NCBI RefSeq assembly: GCF_000017265.1
Contig: NC_011144.1
Location: 2,582,001-2,646,000 of the forward strand
DNA length: 64,000 bases
From: Phenylobacterium zucineum HLK1
GTDB lineage: Bacteria; Pseudomonadota; Alphaproteobacteria; Caulobacterales; Caulobacteraceae
Direction of reading: 5' to 3'
A program made the position numbers and the translations under genes. This document shows positions 1 to 10,197 of this stretch, piece after piece (positions within the stretch are counted from its first letter, which is position 1; every line of letters starts with the position of its first letter). Below the pieces are notes generated by a model. It was not told where the DNA came from. It worked only from the letters and a program-made list of their open reading frames with translations, and did no database searches.

Positions 1-1
1 G

Positions 2-1411
2 GGTGCGGACGGCCACATCACCGGCTTCGGCTCCAAGCCCTACCGAAGCTACGTCCTCAACGCGCTCCTGCTGATCTACATCCTGAACTTCGTGGACCGC
101 GGCCTGCTGTCGGTGGTCGCGCCGCAGATGAAGCCCGAGCTGGGAATCTCGGACACCGCGTTCGGCCTGCTGACCGGCTTCGGCTTCGCCCTGCTCTACA
201 CCTTCGTCGGCATCCCCCTCGCCCAGTTCGCCGAGACGCGGCACCGGGTGTGGATCATGACCGTCTGCGTGGCCCTGTGGTCGCTGATGACGGCGCTGTG
301 CGGCCTGGCGGCGCCGATCACCATCGGCGGCATGGTCATCGGCGGCTTCTGGATCCTGCTGGCCTGCCGGGTCGGCGTCGGCATCGGCGAGGCGGGCTGC
401 ACGCCGCCGGCCAACTCGCTGATCGCGGACTACTACCCGCCCCAGCGGCGCTCGACGGCCCTCGGCTACTACGCCATGGGCGTGACCCTGGGCGGGCTGC
501 TCGCCAATCTCATCGGCGGCCCGATCACCGACGCCTTCGGCTGGCGCATGGCGTTCTTCGTGGTCGGCCTGCCGGGCCTGCTCGTCGCGGTGGTCTTCAA
601 GATGACCGTCAAGGAGCCGCCGCGCGGCTACACCGACCCGCCCGGCACGGTGCGCAAGGCCCGGCCCAAGTTCGCCGACGGCATGCGCGAACTCGCCTCC
701 AAGCCGTCGTTCTGGTGGATGACCGCGGGCGCGACCATCGCCTCCTTCTGCGGCTACGGCATCGCCTCGTTCCAGTCGCTGTTCATCAACCGCTCGTTCG
801 ACCTCAGCGCGGGCCAGGCGGCGGTCTACATCAACGCGCCCGTGGCGCTGGCCGCCGCGATCGGCACCCTGGCCACCGGCTGGCTGGCCGAGCGTCTGGG
901 CAAGCGCTCGCCCAACGCCATCGCCTGGCTGCCCGGCGTGGGCCTGACGCTCAGCGTGCCGTTCTACTTCGTGGCCTTCACGACCCAGAACCTGACGCTG
1001 TGCCTGATCGCCCTGATCATCGGCGGCGGCATCAAGTACGGCTACCTGGCGGCCCAGTACACCATCGGCCAGGGCGTGGTGACCGCCCAGGTCCGCGCCG
1101 TCGCCACGGCCGTGCTGCTGTTCGTGATCAACCTGCTGGGCTACGGCCTCGGCCCGCTGTTCATCGGGGCGCTCAGCGACATGCTGTTCCGGATGAAGGT
1201 GGCGAACCTCGGCGCCGCCGAGCTCACCCGCCAGGCCTGCGAAGGCGCCGCGCGGGCGGCCCTGCCCGCCGCCGAGCAGGCGGTCTGCGCCGTCGCCCAC
1301 CCCGAGAGCCTGCAGCACTCGATGCTGATCACCTCGGCGCTCTACGCCGTCGCGGGCCTGTGCTTCTTCATGACCATGCGCTGGCTGAAGCGGGACATGG
1401 TCGCCCGGTAG
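2..1411 (+). CDS. MFS transporter, spinster-like (5' end outside window)
   Basis: Inner-membrane major facilitator superfamily permease; substrate unknown. The frame is open to the left edge, and the bases before the GTG at 92 encode the first membrane helix (YVLNALLLIYILNFVDRG), so that GTG is internal and the true start lies outside the window. The 469 visible residues hold about 12 hydrophobic segments. The region after TM2 (GIPLAQFAETRHRVW) fits the MFS loop 2-3 signature. A soluble loop with two cysteines before the last helix is common in spinster-like proteins of alphaproteobacteria, from memory. It converges on rodA. Family is clear; the transported compound cannot be read from sequence. 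Confidence 0.85.
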   Translation, partial: GADGHITGFGSKPYRSYVLNALLLIYILNFVDRGLLSVVAPQMKPELGISDTAFGLLTGFGFALLYTFVGIPLAQFAETRHRVWIMTVCVALWSLMTALCGLAAPITIGGMVIGGFWILLACRVGVGIGEAGCTPPANSLIADYYPPQRRSTALGYYAMGVTLGGLLANLIGGPITDAFGWRMAFFVVGLPGLLVAVVFKMTVKEPPRGYTDPPGTVRKARPKFADGMRELASKPSFWWMTAGATIASFCGYGIASFQSLFINRSFDLSAGQAAVYINAPVALAAAIGTLATGWLAERLGKRSPNAIAWLPGVGLTLSVPFYFVAFTTQNLTLCLIALIIGGGIKYGYLAAQYTIGQGVVTAQVRAVATAVLLFVINLLGYGLGPLFIGALSDMLFRMKVANLGAAELTRQACEGAARAALPAAEQAVCAVAHPESLQHSMLITSALYAVAGLCFFMTMRWLKRDMVAR

Positions 1412-1419
1412 GCGGCCCC

Positions 1420-1434
1420 TCCTCCGGCGGAGGA
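1420..1434. terminator. Short hairpin in the MFS/rodA convergent spacer
   Basis: The 81-base gap between the MFS stop and the rodA stop holds a perfect 6-bp inverted repeat with a 3-base loop (TCCTCC-GGC-GGAGGA). A second GC-rich dyad, CGAGG-N3-CCTCG, lies at 1451-1463. Neither is followed by a clear T-run on either strand. A terminator role is inferred only from the position between two gene ends. Confidence 0.3.
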
Positions 1435-1492
1435 ATAGAGGGCTCCGGGGCGAGGCCGCCTCGGGGCCCTTCCTGCATCCGGCCTGCGCCCG

Positions 1493-2644
1493 CTAGAGGA
1501 GGCCCGAGCCCTTGGTGACCTCGGCGTAGCGGTGGACCCGCGCCGACTGCACCAGGCCGAAGCCGATCATCACCGTCAGCATCACCGTGCCGCCGTAGGA
1601 CAGCAGCGGCATGGGCACGCCCACCACCGGCGCCAGGCCCATCACCATCGCCCCGTTGATCAGGACGTAGAGCGTGAAGGTGGCGGTCACGCCCGCGGAG
1701 GCCAGGCGGGCGAAATGCGAGTGGCTGACATAGGCGGTCCGCAGGGCCATGAAGATCACCGCGGCGTAGAGGATCAGCACCGATACGCAACCCACGAAGC
1801 CGAACTCCTCGGCCAGGGTCGCGAAGATGAAGTCGGTCTGCTTCTCGGGCAGGAAGTTGAGCTGGCTCTGCGAGCCCAGGCCGTAGCCCTTGCCCAGCAG
1901 ACCGCCCGAGCCCAGGGCGATCATCGACTGCAGGATGTGGTAGCCGGAGCCCGAGGGATCGCTCTCGGGGTCCAGGAAGGTCAGCACGCGCTGCCGCTGG
2001 TAGTCGTGCATCACGAATATCACGAACGGCGGCACGATGGCCACGAACGCCGCCACGCCGGCGGCGATGATCTTCCAGGACAGCCCGGCGAGCACGACGA
2101 TGGCCGCCCCGGTCATCAGGATCAGCATGGCGGTGCCGAGGTCGGGCTGGTGCGCCACCAGCAACACCGGCAGGCCGATCATGCCGGCGGGGACCAGAAG
2201 CCACCAGGACAGCCTCGCCCGCTGGGCCGAGGTCCCGTGGTAGTAGCGCGCCAGCGCCAGCACGATGCCGATCTTCATCACCTCGGACGGCTGGAAGCTG
2301 AAGCCGCCGATGGATAGCCACCGCTGCGCCCCCAGGCGCGTGTCCCCGACCAGCTCCACCGCCACCAGCAGCAGCAGACCCAGCACATAGACGGGATAGG
2401 CGATGGCGAACCACACGCGGATGTCGATCATCGCCAGGCCGATCATCATCGCCAGGCACAGCGCGAAGCGGAAGGCGTGCTTGGCGGCCCACGGGTCCCA
2501 GGACGAGCCGGCGATGGAGAACAGCATCAGGGCGCCGGCCCCGGCGATCAGGCTGAGCACCAGGACGAACAGCCAGTCCACCTCGGACAGCTTGACGATC
2601 AGGCGGTCCCGCTCGCCGGGACGCGTGAGGGCCGAGACGGTCAT
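1493..2644 (-). CDS. rodA: Peptidoglycan glycosyltransferase RodA
   Basis: SEDS-family glycosyltransferase that polymerises lipid II for lateral wall growth with PBP2. The 383-residue protein is highly hydrophobic (about 10 helices). It carries the SEDS marks FQPSE near residue 118, HQPDLGTA near 165, and FLPEKQTDF near 265, whose Asp matches the catalytic Asp of the family. LLSYGGT near the C-terminus is also typical. Its ATG overlaps the TGA of mrdA by 4 nt (ATGA), so the two are probably translationally coupled. It is called RodA rather than FtsW because of the mre/mrd context and because a separate FtsW lies in the dcw cluster. Confidence 0.95.
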   Translation of the reverse strand: MTVSALTRPGERDRLIVKLSEVDWLFVLVLSLIAGAGALMLFSIAGSSWDPWAAKHAFRFALCLAMMIGLAMIDIRVWFAIAYPVYVLGLLLLVAVELVGDTRLGAQRWLSIGGFSFQPSEVMKIGIVLALARYYHGTSAQRARLSWWLLVPAGMIGLPVLLVAHQPDLGTAMLILMTGAAIVVLAGLSWKIIAAGVAAFVAIVPPFVIFVMHDYQRQRVLTFLDPESDPSGSGYHILQSMIALGSGGLLGKGYGLGSQSQLNFLPEKQTDFIFATLAEEFGFVGCVSVLILYAAVIFMALRTAYVSHSHFARLASAGVTATFTLYVLINGAMVMGLAPVVGVPMPLLSYGGTVMLTVMIGFGLVQSARVHRYAEVTKGSGLL

Positions 2645-4647
2645 GCGGGGCCTTCCGAGGGCGGGACGAGCGGATCGCCGACGGCGGGCGTCGGCGTGTT
2701 CGGCGGCTCGGCGAAGACCGGGCTGTCGGGCACGGTGTCGAGCTCCAGGTCCGGCTGGATCTCGGGCATCGGCAGCGGCGTCTCGATGCGCGCGCGCAGC
2801 TCGGGATCCTTCAGCAGGGCCACCCGCATGATCTCGCGCGCCCGGGGCGCGGCGGCCGTCGAGCCGCCCATGCCGTGCTGGACGATCACCGCCAGGGCGT
2901 AGCGCGGCTCATCCAGCGGCGCGAAGGCGACGAACAGGCCGTGGTCGCGCAGCCGCCAGGGGCCGCCCTTCCCCCGGTGCCCGCCGGCCTTGTAGCTGTA
3001 GACCTGCGCCGTGCCGGTCTTGCCGGCCATCAGGATGTCGCCCAGGCCGAGCTGGCTGGCTCGGAAGGCCGTCCCGCCCGCCTCGGTCACCGCGGCCATG
3101 CCGTCGCGGACGTAGTTCAGGTGCTCCTGGCTGAACGGCAGGTCCGGCACGTCCGAGCCGCGCGGCAGCTCCTTGCCGCCGATCGACTTGATGAGGCGCG
3201 GGTTGAGCGCCTTGCGGCCGTTGGCCAGCCGCGCGGTCATCACCGCCAGTTGCAGGCAATTGGCCGTCAGCATGCCCTGGCCGATGCCGTAGCTCAGCGA
3301 CTCACCGGGGTGCCACTTGGGGTCCTTCGGGCGGTTCTCCCGGACCCACTGGGTCGAGGGCACGATGCCCTTCTTCTGGCCCGGAATGCCAATGTCGAAG
3401 GTCTGGCCGAAGCCGAATTCGCGCGCCACGGCGGCGATCCGGTCCGGCCCGATGCGCGAGGCGACCGAATAGAAATAGACGTCGCAGGAGTTCTTGATGG
3501 CGTCCCGCATGTTCTGGGCGCCGTGGCCGCCCTTCTTGTGGCAGCGGAAGTAGCGGCCGCCGAAGTACATTCCGCCGCCGCAGCTGACGGTCTGGTCGGG
3601 GTCGATCCCGGCCTCCAGCGCCGCGAGCGCCGTCATGGTCTTGAAGGTCGAGCCCGGCGGGTAGGTGCCCGACAGGCACTTGTCGAGCAGCGGCCGGCGT
3701 TCGTAGTTGGCCAGCGCACGGTACTCGGCGCCCGTCAGCCCCCGCACGAACCGGTTCGCATCGAAGCTCGGCGCCGACATCATGCACAGGATGTCGCCCG
3801 TGCGGCAGTCCATCAGGACCGCGCCTCCGCTCTCGCCGCCGAACACCTCGAGGGCGCGGTTCTGGATATCGACGTCGAGGGTGAGCTGGACCTCCTTGCC
3901 GGGGACCGCGGCGATGTCGCCGTCCTCGTCGTGGCGCACCTCGCGGCCGTTGGCGTCCACCTCGACCTTCTTGGCGCCGGCCCGGCCCCGCAGCTCGAGG
4001 TCGAGCGCCTTCTCGATGCCCTGCTTGCCGATCCGGAAGCCCGGGTGCAGCAGGATGGGGTCCGAGTTCGGGCCGGTGGGCGTCAGGTCCTCGCGGTTCA
4101 CCTTGGCCACGTAGCCGATCACGTGCGCGAAGGCCCCGCCGTGCGGATAGACCCGCACCTCGCCCATGTCGGCGGTGACGTTCGGCAGCTCGGGCGCGCG
4201 GACGTTGATCGCGGAGAACTGCTCCCAGGTCATGTCCTCCATGACCGAGACCGGCGCACGGCGGGGCGCGTTGCTGATCTCGCGCAGCAGCCGGCGCTGG
4301 CGGGCCTCGTCCATCGGCACGAAGCTGGCCAGGGTCTTCAGCGTCGCCTCGGGGTCGGTCCCCTTGTCCTTCGACACCAGCAGGCGGAAGTTCGGGCGGT
4401 TCGCCGCCAGCACCGCGCCGTTGCGGTCGACGATCAGGCCGCGGGGAGCCGGGACCAGCTTGAAGTTGAACTGGTTCGAGGTGGCCAGCTTCTCGTAGCG
4501 CTGGGTCTCCAGCAGCTGGAGATAGGCCAGGCGCCCGCCCAGGGCCGTGAGGCCCAGGCCCGCGAAGCCGCCCAGCAGGACGGCCCGGCGGTGGAACAGG
4601 CCCTGCCGCTCGTTGACCTCCTCGAAGAAGATTGCCGGTTCGGCCAT
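2641..4647 (-). CDS. mrdA: Penicillin-binding protein 2 (D,D-transpeptidase)
   Basis: Class B PBP that crosslinks murein in the elongasome with RodA. It has 668 residues: a short cytoplasmic tail, one membrane helix near residues 22-45, a dimerisation/pedestal domain (RGLIVDRNGAVLA near 69-82), then the transpeptidase. The SxxK motif is STFK at 333-336 with Ser333 as nucleophile. The second motif appears as SCD, and KTGTAQ follows near residue 555. The proline-rich acidic tail after about residue 620 is not part of the catalytic fold. It starts 4 nt after mreD and overlaps rodA by 4 nt, so mreBCD-mrdA-rodA is a single operon. Confidence 0.95.
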   Translation of the reverse strand: MAEPAIFFEEVNERQGLFHRRAVLLGGFAGLGLTALGGRLAYLQLLETQRYEKLATSNQFNFKLVPAPRGLIVDRNGAVLAANRPNFRLLVSKDKGTDPEATLKTLASFVPMDEARQRRLLREISNAPRRAPVSVMEDMTWEQFSAINVRAPELPNVTADMGEVRVYPHGGAFAHVIGYVAKVNREDLTPTGPNSDPILLHPGFRIGKQGIEKALDLELRGRAGAKKVEVDANGREVRHDEDGDIAAVPGKEVQLTLDVDIQNRALEVFGGESGGAVLMDCRTGDILCMMSAPSFDANRFVRGLTGAEYRALANYERRPLLDKCLSGTYPPGSTFKTMTALAALEAGIDPDQTVSCGGGMYFGGRYFRCHKKGGHGAQNMRDAIKNSCDVYFYSVASRIGPDRIAAVAREFGFGQTFDIGIPGQKKGIVPSTQWVRENRPKDPKWHPGESLSYGIGQGMLTANCLQLAVMTARLANGRKALNPRLIKSIGGKELPRGSDVPDLPFSQEHLNYVRDGMAAVTEAGGTAFRASQLGLGDILMAGKTGTAQVYSYKAGGHRGKGGPWRLRDHGLFVAFAPLDEPRYALAVIVQHGMGGSTAAAPRAREIMRVALLKDPELRARIETPLPMPEIQPDLELDTVPDSPVFAEPPNTPTPAVGDPLVPPSEGPA

Positions 4648-4651
4648 GGCG

Positions 4652-5164
4652 CTAGCGGAACCTCACGTCGGCGTCCTCGAACCGCTCGATCAGGCGGTCG
4701 GCGAAGGGATAGAGGATGACTGTGGCGAGGAATTGCCAGAACACCGAGAGCGGGCTGGCCATCCCCTTGGCGTCCAGCATGGTGAAGAGATAGGCCGCGC
4801 TCATCGAGAGCGCGGTCAGCACGCCGTACCAGGCCCACATCATGCCCCGGCTCTGACCGGCCAGCATGGCGCGCCCGCCCAGGGCGACGCCGTAGGCGAT
4901 CAGCAGGCAGACGGCCCACAGGCCCAGGGGACCTCCCCACAGCAGATCGAGGAAGAAGCCCATGAGGGCCACCCCGAACGGCGCCAGCACCGACGGCCGG
5001 ATCACCGCCCAGGCGAAGGCCACCGGCAGGGCGAAGACCGGCTCGGGCAGGGCCAGGCCCCAGACGCGCAGCGGCAGGGCGAACAGCAGGGTGGCGCCCA
5101 TCACCTGCAACATCGGCACGCCTAGCCAGCGCCACGGCTCGAGGGTCCGGGCGCCGCCGTTCAT
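4652..5164 (-). CDS. mreD: Rod shape-determining protein MreD
   Basis: Small integral membrane partner of MreC and MreB in the elongasome. It has 170 residues with about five hydrophobic helices (for example LQVMGATLLFALPLRVWGL near 19-37) and a conserved FFLDLLWGGPLG stretch near residue 70, typical of MreD. Sequence conservation in this family is low, so the call leans on size, topology and position. The ATG overlaps the mreC stop by 4 nt (ATGA), and mrdA follows after 4 nt. Confidence 0.9.
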   Translation of the reverse strand: MNGGARTLEPWRWLGVPMLQVMGATLLFALPLRVWGLALPEPVFALPVAFAWAVIRPSVLAPFGVALMGFFLDLLWGGPLGLWAVCLLIAYGVALGGRAMLAGQSRGMMWAWYGVLTALSMSAAYLFTMLDAKGMASPLSVFWQFLATVILYPFADRLIERFEDADVRFR

Positions 5165-6444
5165 GGCCGGGCTCCGGACGGCGGTGGCGCGGACGTCTGC
5201 GGCGCCGGGGTTTTCGGAGCGGGGGTTTTCGGAGCCGGGGTCTTCGGAGCCGGCGTCTTGGGCGCGGGCGTCACAGCCGGCGGGGTCGCGGTCCCGCTGG
5301 TCTTCGGGGCCGCCGTCTTGGGCGCGGGCGTGGTCGCAGGGCTGCGGACCGCGGACGAGGTCTGCGCCGCCGCCCCGCCGTTGGCCTTCGGCGTCGGTGC
5401 GGCGGTCTTCGGAGCAGGCGTCGCGGGCGCTGGCGTGGCCGGGGCGGGCCGCGCGGCGGGCGGCGTGGCGGCGCGGGGCGCGGGCGGCGTTGCCGTGGCG
5501 GCGGGGGCCGCGGCCGTCGGCGGCGGAGGCAGCAGGGCGGGGCCGCCGGGGGTCGGCGGCGGGGGCGACGAGGGCTGGTCCAGCTCGGCCCGATTGGCCA
5601 GCACGGTGAAGTCCTCGAACAGCAGGATGCGAACGTAGTCGACCGGCGCGCGGTCCGAGGCCAGCACCACGCGCCAGCGGCCGTCCAGCCCCTTGACCGC
5701 CCGGCCGACCGGAAGGCCGCGCGGGAACATGCCGCCATCGCCCGAGGTCAGCACCCGGTCGCCGTCGCGGACAGGCTCCTGGCCCCGCAGGTACTCGAGC
5801 CTGGGATTCGGCCCGCCGTCGCCGGTCAGGATGGCCCGGGCGTTGGTGCGGTCGATCATCACCGGCGTGCGCGAGGCGACGTCGGTCAGGGTCAGCACGC
5901 GGCTGGCCCCGTCCGTCACCCCGATCACGCGGCCGACCAGGCCGTTCTCGCTCATCACCGGATGGCCGACCTTCACGCCCTTCTCACGGCCGGCGTTGGC
6001 GAGCCGCGTGTTGGCGAAGGGGCCGCGGCTGTCGGTGACGATGCGCGCCGCCACCATCGGGATCGGCGGGTCGGTCTGCAGGCCCAGGATGGCGCGGTAG
6101 CGCTCGTTGTCGTCCTTCAGCGCGATGGCGACGTCGCGCCACTGGCGCATCTCCTTCAGCTCGGCCTTCAGCCGGCGGTTCTCGGAGACGGCGAAGAAGT
6201 AGCCGCGCACGGCGTCGACGCCGGCGCCCGTCCAGCGCCCGGGCGCCGAGAGGGCGTCGCCCACCGGCTCCAGGGCCTTGTCGCTCATGGTGCGGGTGCG
6301 GCCGTAGGCGTCCGTCTCGAACGACTCCCGCCGGTCCGAGAGGAGGATCGCCAGCGCCGCGATGAGGACGACGAGGAACACGATCCCCGCCGTCCAGGTC
6401 AGCGGGACCTTCAGTTCGCCGAGCGGATTGTCCCTCAAGGACAT
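5161..6444 (-). CDS. mreC: Rod shape-determining protein MreC with long repeat tail
   Basis: Periplasmic scaffold of the elongasome, linking MreB/MreD to PBP2. One membrane helix lies near residues 15-35, a coiled-coil stretch near 80-110, and the beta-rich MreC core near 115-275. The protein is 427 residues, whereas the family is usually about 280-330. The extra 140 residues are a Pro/Ala/Thr/Lys tail ending in near-perfect copies of TPAPK, encoded by tandem DNA repeats at about 5200-5570. The tail looks disordered. It follows mreB by 49 nt and overlaps mreD by 4 nt. Confidence 0.93.
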   Translation of the reverse strand: MSLRDNPLGELKVPLTWTAGIVFLVVLIAALAILLSDRRESFETDAYGRTRTMSDKALEPVGDALSAPGRWTGAGVDAVRGYFFAVSENRRLKAELKEMRQWRDVAIALKDDNERYRAILGLQTDPPIPMVAARIVTDSRGPFANTRLANAGREKGVKVGHPVMSENGLVGRVIGVTDGASRVLTLTDVASRTPVMIDRTNARAILTGDGGPNPRLEYLRGQEPVRDGDRVLTSGDGGMFPRGLPVGRAVKGLDGRWRVVLASDRAPVDYVRILLFEDFTVLANRAELDQPSSPPPPTPGGPALLPPPPTAAAPAATATPPAPRAATPPAARPAPATPAPATPAPKTAAPTPKANGGAAAQTSSAVRSPATTPAPKTAAPKTSGTATPPAVTPAPKTPAPKTPAPKTPAPKTPAPQTSAPPPSGARP

Positions 6445-6493
6445 CGAAAGCTACGCCCCCAAGCGGCCCCCGCCGCGCCCCATCCGGCGTATC

Positions 6494-7769
<1,276 letters not shown>

Positions 7770-8453
7770 TCAACCCTCATCCGCGCCGGGCCGAGAGACC
7801 CGCCGATCCAGCAGCAGCAGCGACAGGATGACGGCGAATCCGAAGGCCACCAGCAGGGCCGAGACGGCGTGCGCCTTCTCCCACTCCAGGGCCTCCACCA
7901 GCCGGTAGATCTCGATGGAGACGACGTCGGTCTTGCCGGGAATGCCGCCGCCGATCATCAGCACCACCCCGAACTCGCCGACCGTGTGGGCGAAGCTGAG
8001 CACGGCCGCGACGAAGTAGCCGGGCGCCGCCAGCGGCAGGGCCACCCGCCGGAAGGTCTCCCACCCCGACGCGCCCAGGGTCGCGGCCGCGTCCAGGTTC
8101 TCCTGGCCGATGGCGCGGAAGGCGTTGCGCAGCGGCTGCACCGCGAACGGCAGGGAGTAGACCACCGAGCCGATCACCAGGCCGGTGAAGGTGAAGGCCA
8201 GGGTCCGTATCCCCAGCGCCTGCAGCGGCGCCATCAGGGGACTGTCCGGTCCCAGGGCGATCAGCAGGTAGAAGCCCAGCACCGTCGGCGGCAGGACGAC
8301 CGGCAGGGCCACTACCGCCCCCACCGCCTCGCTCCACCAGGCGCGGCTGCGCGCCAGCCACCAGGCCAGCGGCGTGCCGATGACCAGGAGGACGAGCGTC
8401 GTCACGCCGGCCAGCTTCAGCGTCAGCCACAGGATGTCGGCGAGCGGGCTCAA
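7770..8453 (-). CDS. modB: Molybdate ABC transporter permease ModB
   Basis: Inner-membrane permease of a molybdate/tungstate ABC importer, 227 residues with about five helices. It carries the permease EAA-type loop ([20 protein letters not shown] near 125-145) and the [13 protein letters not shown] segment typical of ModB. The start chosen is TTG at 8453, which overlaps the modA TGA (TTGA) and has GAGG four bases upstream. Any start further upstream would lie wholly inside modA. No modC ATPase gene follows: the next gene is mreB. The ATPase must be elsewhere or shared. Confidence 0.88.
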   Translation of the reverse strand: MSPLADILWLTLKLAGVTTLVLLVIGTPLAWWLARSRAWWSEAVGAVVALPVVLPPTVLGFYLLIALGPDSPLMAPLQALGIRTLAFTFTGLVIGSVVYSLPFAVQPLRNAFRAIGQENLDAAATLGASGWETFRRVALPLAAPGYFVAAVLSFAHTVGEFGVVLMIGGGIPGKTDVVSIEIYRLVEALEWEKAHAVSALLVAFGFAVILSLLLLDRRVSRPGADEG

Positions 8454-9193
8454 GGGACCTCGTAGCCGTACGTGCGGACGACGGCGCGCGCCTCGTCGCT
8501 CTTCAGGAAGTCCGCGAACGCCCGGGCCGCCGGCTTGCGGGCGGCCGCCCTCAGCAGCACCGCCTGCTGGTCGATCGGCGCGTGCAGCCGCGCCGGGACC
8601 AGCCAGCGCGAGCCGCCCTTCTCGCTCACGACCTGCGACAGCGCCACGAACCCCAGCTCGGCCGCCCCCGTGCGGACGAACTGGTAGGCCTGGGTGATCG
8701 AGGCGCCCTGCACGATCCGCCCGCGCACCCGCTCGTGCAGGCCCAGGGCGCGCAGGGTCTCCATCGCCGCCCGGCCGTAGGGCGCGGCCGTCGAGTCGGC
8801 GATCGCCAGCTTCTCGAAGCCGCCGCGGGACAGCACCCGCCCCTCGGCGTCCACCCGCCCGGGATCGCGGCTCCACAGCACGAGCCGGCCGACGGCGTAG
8901 GTGAAGCGCGATCCGGGCGCGGCGAGGCCCGCCGCCTCCAGCCGCCGCGGCCGCTCGGCGTCGGCCGAGAGGAAGACGTCGAACGGCGCCCCGTTGGCGA
9001 TCTGGGCGTAGAACTGGCCCGACGAGCCGAAGCTCAAGGTCGCCCTGTGTCCTGTCCGCTGCTCGAAGCGCCGGGCGATCTCTCGGGCGGGCTCGGCGAA
9101 GTTGGCGGCGACCGCCACGCGGACCTCTCCGGCGCGCGCGCAGGCGGGCGCGGCGAGCGCCGCCAGCAGGAGGAGGAGCCCCCGGCGCCGCAC
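8450..9193 (-). CDS. modA: Molybdate-binding periplasmic protein ModA
   Basis: Periplasmic solute-binding protein for molybdate. It has 247 residues with a signal peptide ([20 protein letters not shown]) and the ModA pattern AVAANF near residue 28, [11 protein letters not shown] near 55 and [11 protein letters not shown] near 69. The start is GTG, one base after the Kelch gene stop. It overlaps modB by 4 nt. The mature protein appears complete, so the module has binding protein and permease but no ATPase here. Confidence 0.9.
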   Translation of the reverse strand: MRRRGLLLLLAALAAPACARAGEVRVAVAANFAEPAREIARRFEQRTGHRATLSFGSSGQFYAQIANGAPFDVFLSADAERPRRLEAAGLAAPGSRFTYAVGRLVLWSRDPGRVDAEGRVLSRGGFEKLAIADSTAAPYGRAAMETLRALGLHERVRGRIVQGASITQAYQFVRTGAAELGFVALSQVVSEKGGSRWLVPARLHAPIDQQAVLLRAAARKPAARAFADFLKSDEARAVVRTYGYEVP

Positions 9194-9194
9194 G

Positions 9195-10181
9195 TCAGAC
9201 GTCCAGCGCCTCGACCACGGCCGTGACCTGGCCCCCGGATTCCTTCGCCCCGCCGCCGATGGCGTAGATCCGCCCGCCCAAGGCCACCCCGGCGAGGCCG
9301 TGGCGCGGCGTGCGCATGGCGGGCTCGGCGCGCCACGCGTCGGCCTTCGGATCGTACGACCAGCAGTCGGGGATCACGCCCGGACCGCCCTCGCCGCCGA
9401 AGACGTAGAGCCGTCCGCCCAGGGCCGCGCCGGCCAGGCCGCCGGCCGCGCGCGGCATCGGCGCCAGCGTCTCCCAGCGGTCGGACTTCGGATCGTAGCG
9501 GTCGAGCCGGGCCGAGTTGCCCTCGCCCACCCGCCGGCCGCCGGCCAGGTAGAAGAGGCCGTCGATCACCGCGCCGGTGGCGCTGTTGCGGGCCAGCGGA
9601 CAGGGCGCAGCCGTCTCCCACCGGCCCGTTCGGACGTCGAGCACCTGGTGCAGGGCGATGTCGCCCTGGTCGCTCCAGTTGCGGTTCGCCTCGCCCTTCG
9701 GCGCCCGGCCGCTGGCGACGTGGATCCGCCCGCCGATCCCGACGGCCACCGTCTCGCACTGGATCTGCCGCATCGGCGCGATCGCCCGCCAGGCTTCCCC
9801 GTCCAGCACGAGCGCGTCGGTGATCCCGACCCAGCCGCCCTCCCCGGTCACGCGGTAGCCGCCCAGGGCGTAGGCTCGGCCGCCGACGCTCGCCAGCGCC
9901 GGATGGTGCCGCGGGAACGGCAGCCGGGGCCCCTCCGTCCAGCGGTCGGCCGCCGGGTCGTAGAGGCCGGTCCGGTCCTGGGGATTGATGCCGCCGCGCA
10001 GGCCCTGGACACCGGGCGCCATCCCGCCGGCGATCAGCGCCCGCCCGCGCCAGGCGGTCCCGTAGACCTCCTGCACCGGCCAGGGGACGTCGGCGCGCGG
10101 GCTCCAGCGCGACTCAGCCCGTGCAAGGGCCGGCGCGGCGGCGGCGAGGCCGGCGGCGATGAGGGTGCGGCGGTCGATCAT
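9195..10181 (-). CDS. Exported Kelch-repeat beta-propeller protein
   Basis: It has 328 residues with an N-terminal export signal containing twin arginines (MIDRRTLIAAGLAAAAPALA); RR-T-L-I resembles a Tat motif but is not a perfect one. The rest consists of six or so Kelch units, each with a GG doublet and a later W (for example GLAGAALGGRLYVFGGEGG, LAGVALGGRIYAIGGG). Kelch propellers of this kind include sialate mutarotases and galactose-oxidase-like folds, but no catalytic residues could be recognised. It lies between the EamA gene (16 nt) and modA (1 nt), so it is part of that operon. Its function is unknown; a link to molybdate is only positional. Confidence 0.75.
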   Translation of the reverse strand: MIDRRTLIAAGLAAAAPALARAESRWSPRADVPWPVQEVYGTAWRGRALIAGGMAPGVQGLRGGINPQDRTGLYDPAADRWTEGPRLPFPRHHPALASVGGRAYALGGYRVTGEGGWVGITDALVLDGEAWRAIAPMRQIQCETVAVGIGGRIHVASGRAPKGEANRNWSDQGDIALHQVLDVRTGRWETAAPCPLARNSATGAVIDGLFYLAGGRRVGEGNSARLDRYDPKSDRWETLAPMPRAAGGLAGAALGGRLYVFGGEGGPGVIPDCWSYDPKADAWRAEPAMRTPRHGLAGVALGGRIYAIGGGAKESGGQVTAVVEALDV

Positions 10182-10197
10182 CCCGCCATGAGACGCG

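Noticed and set aside
1141..1332. Small minus-strand frame inside the MFS gene
   Set aside because: It is wholly antisense to well-conserved membrane helices and has no ribosome site or family pattern.
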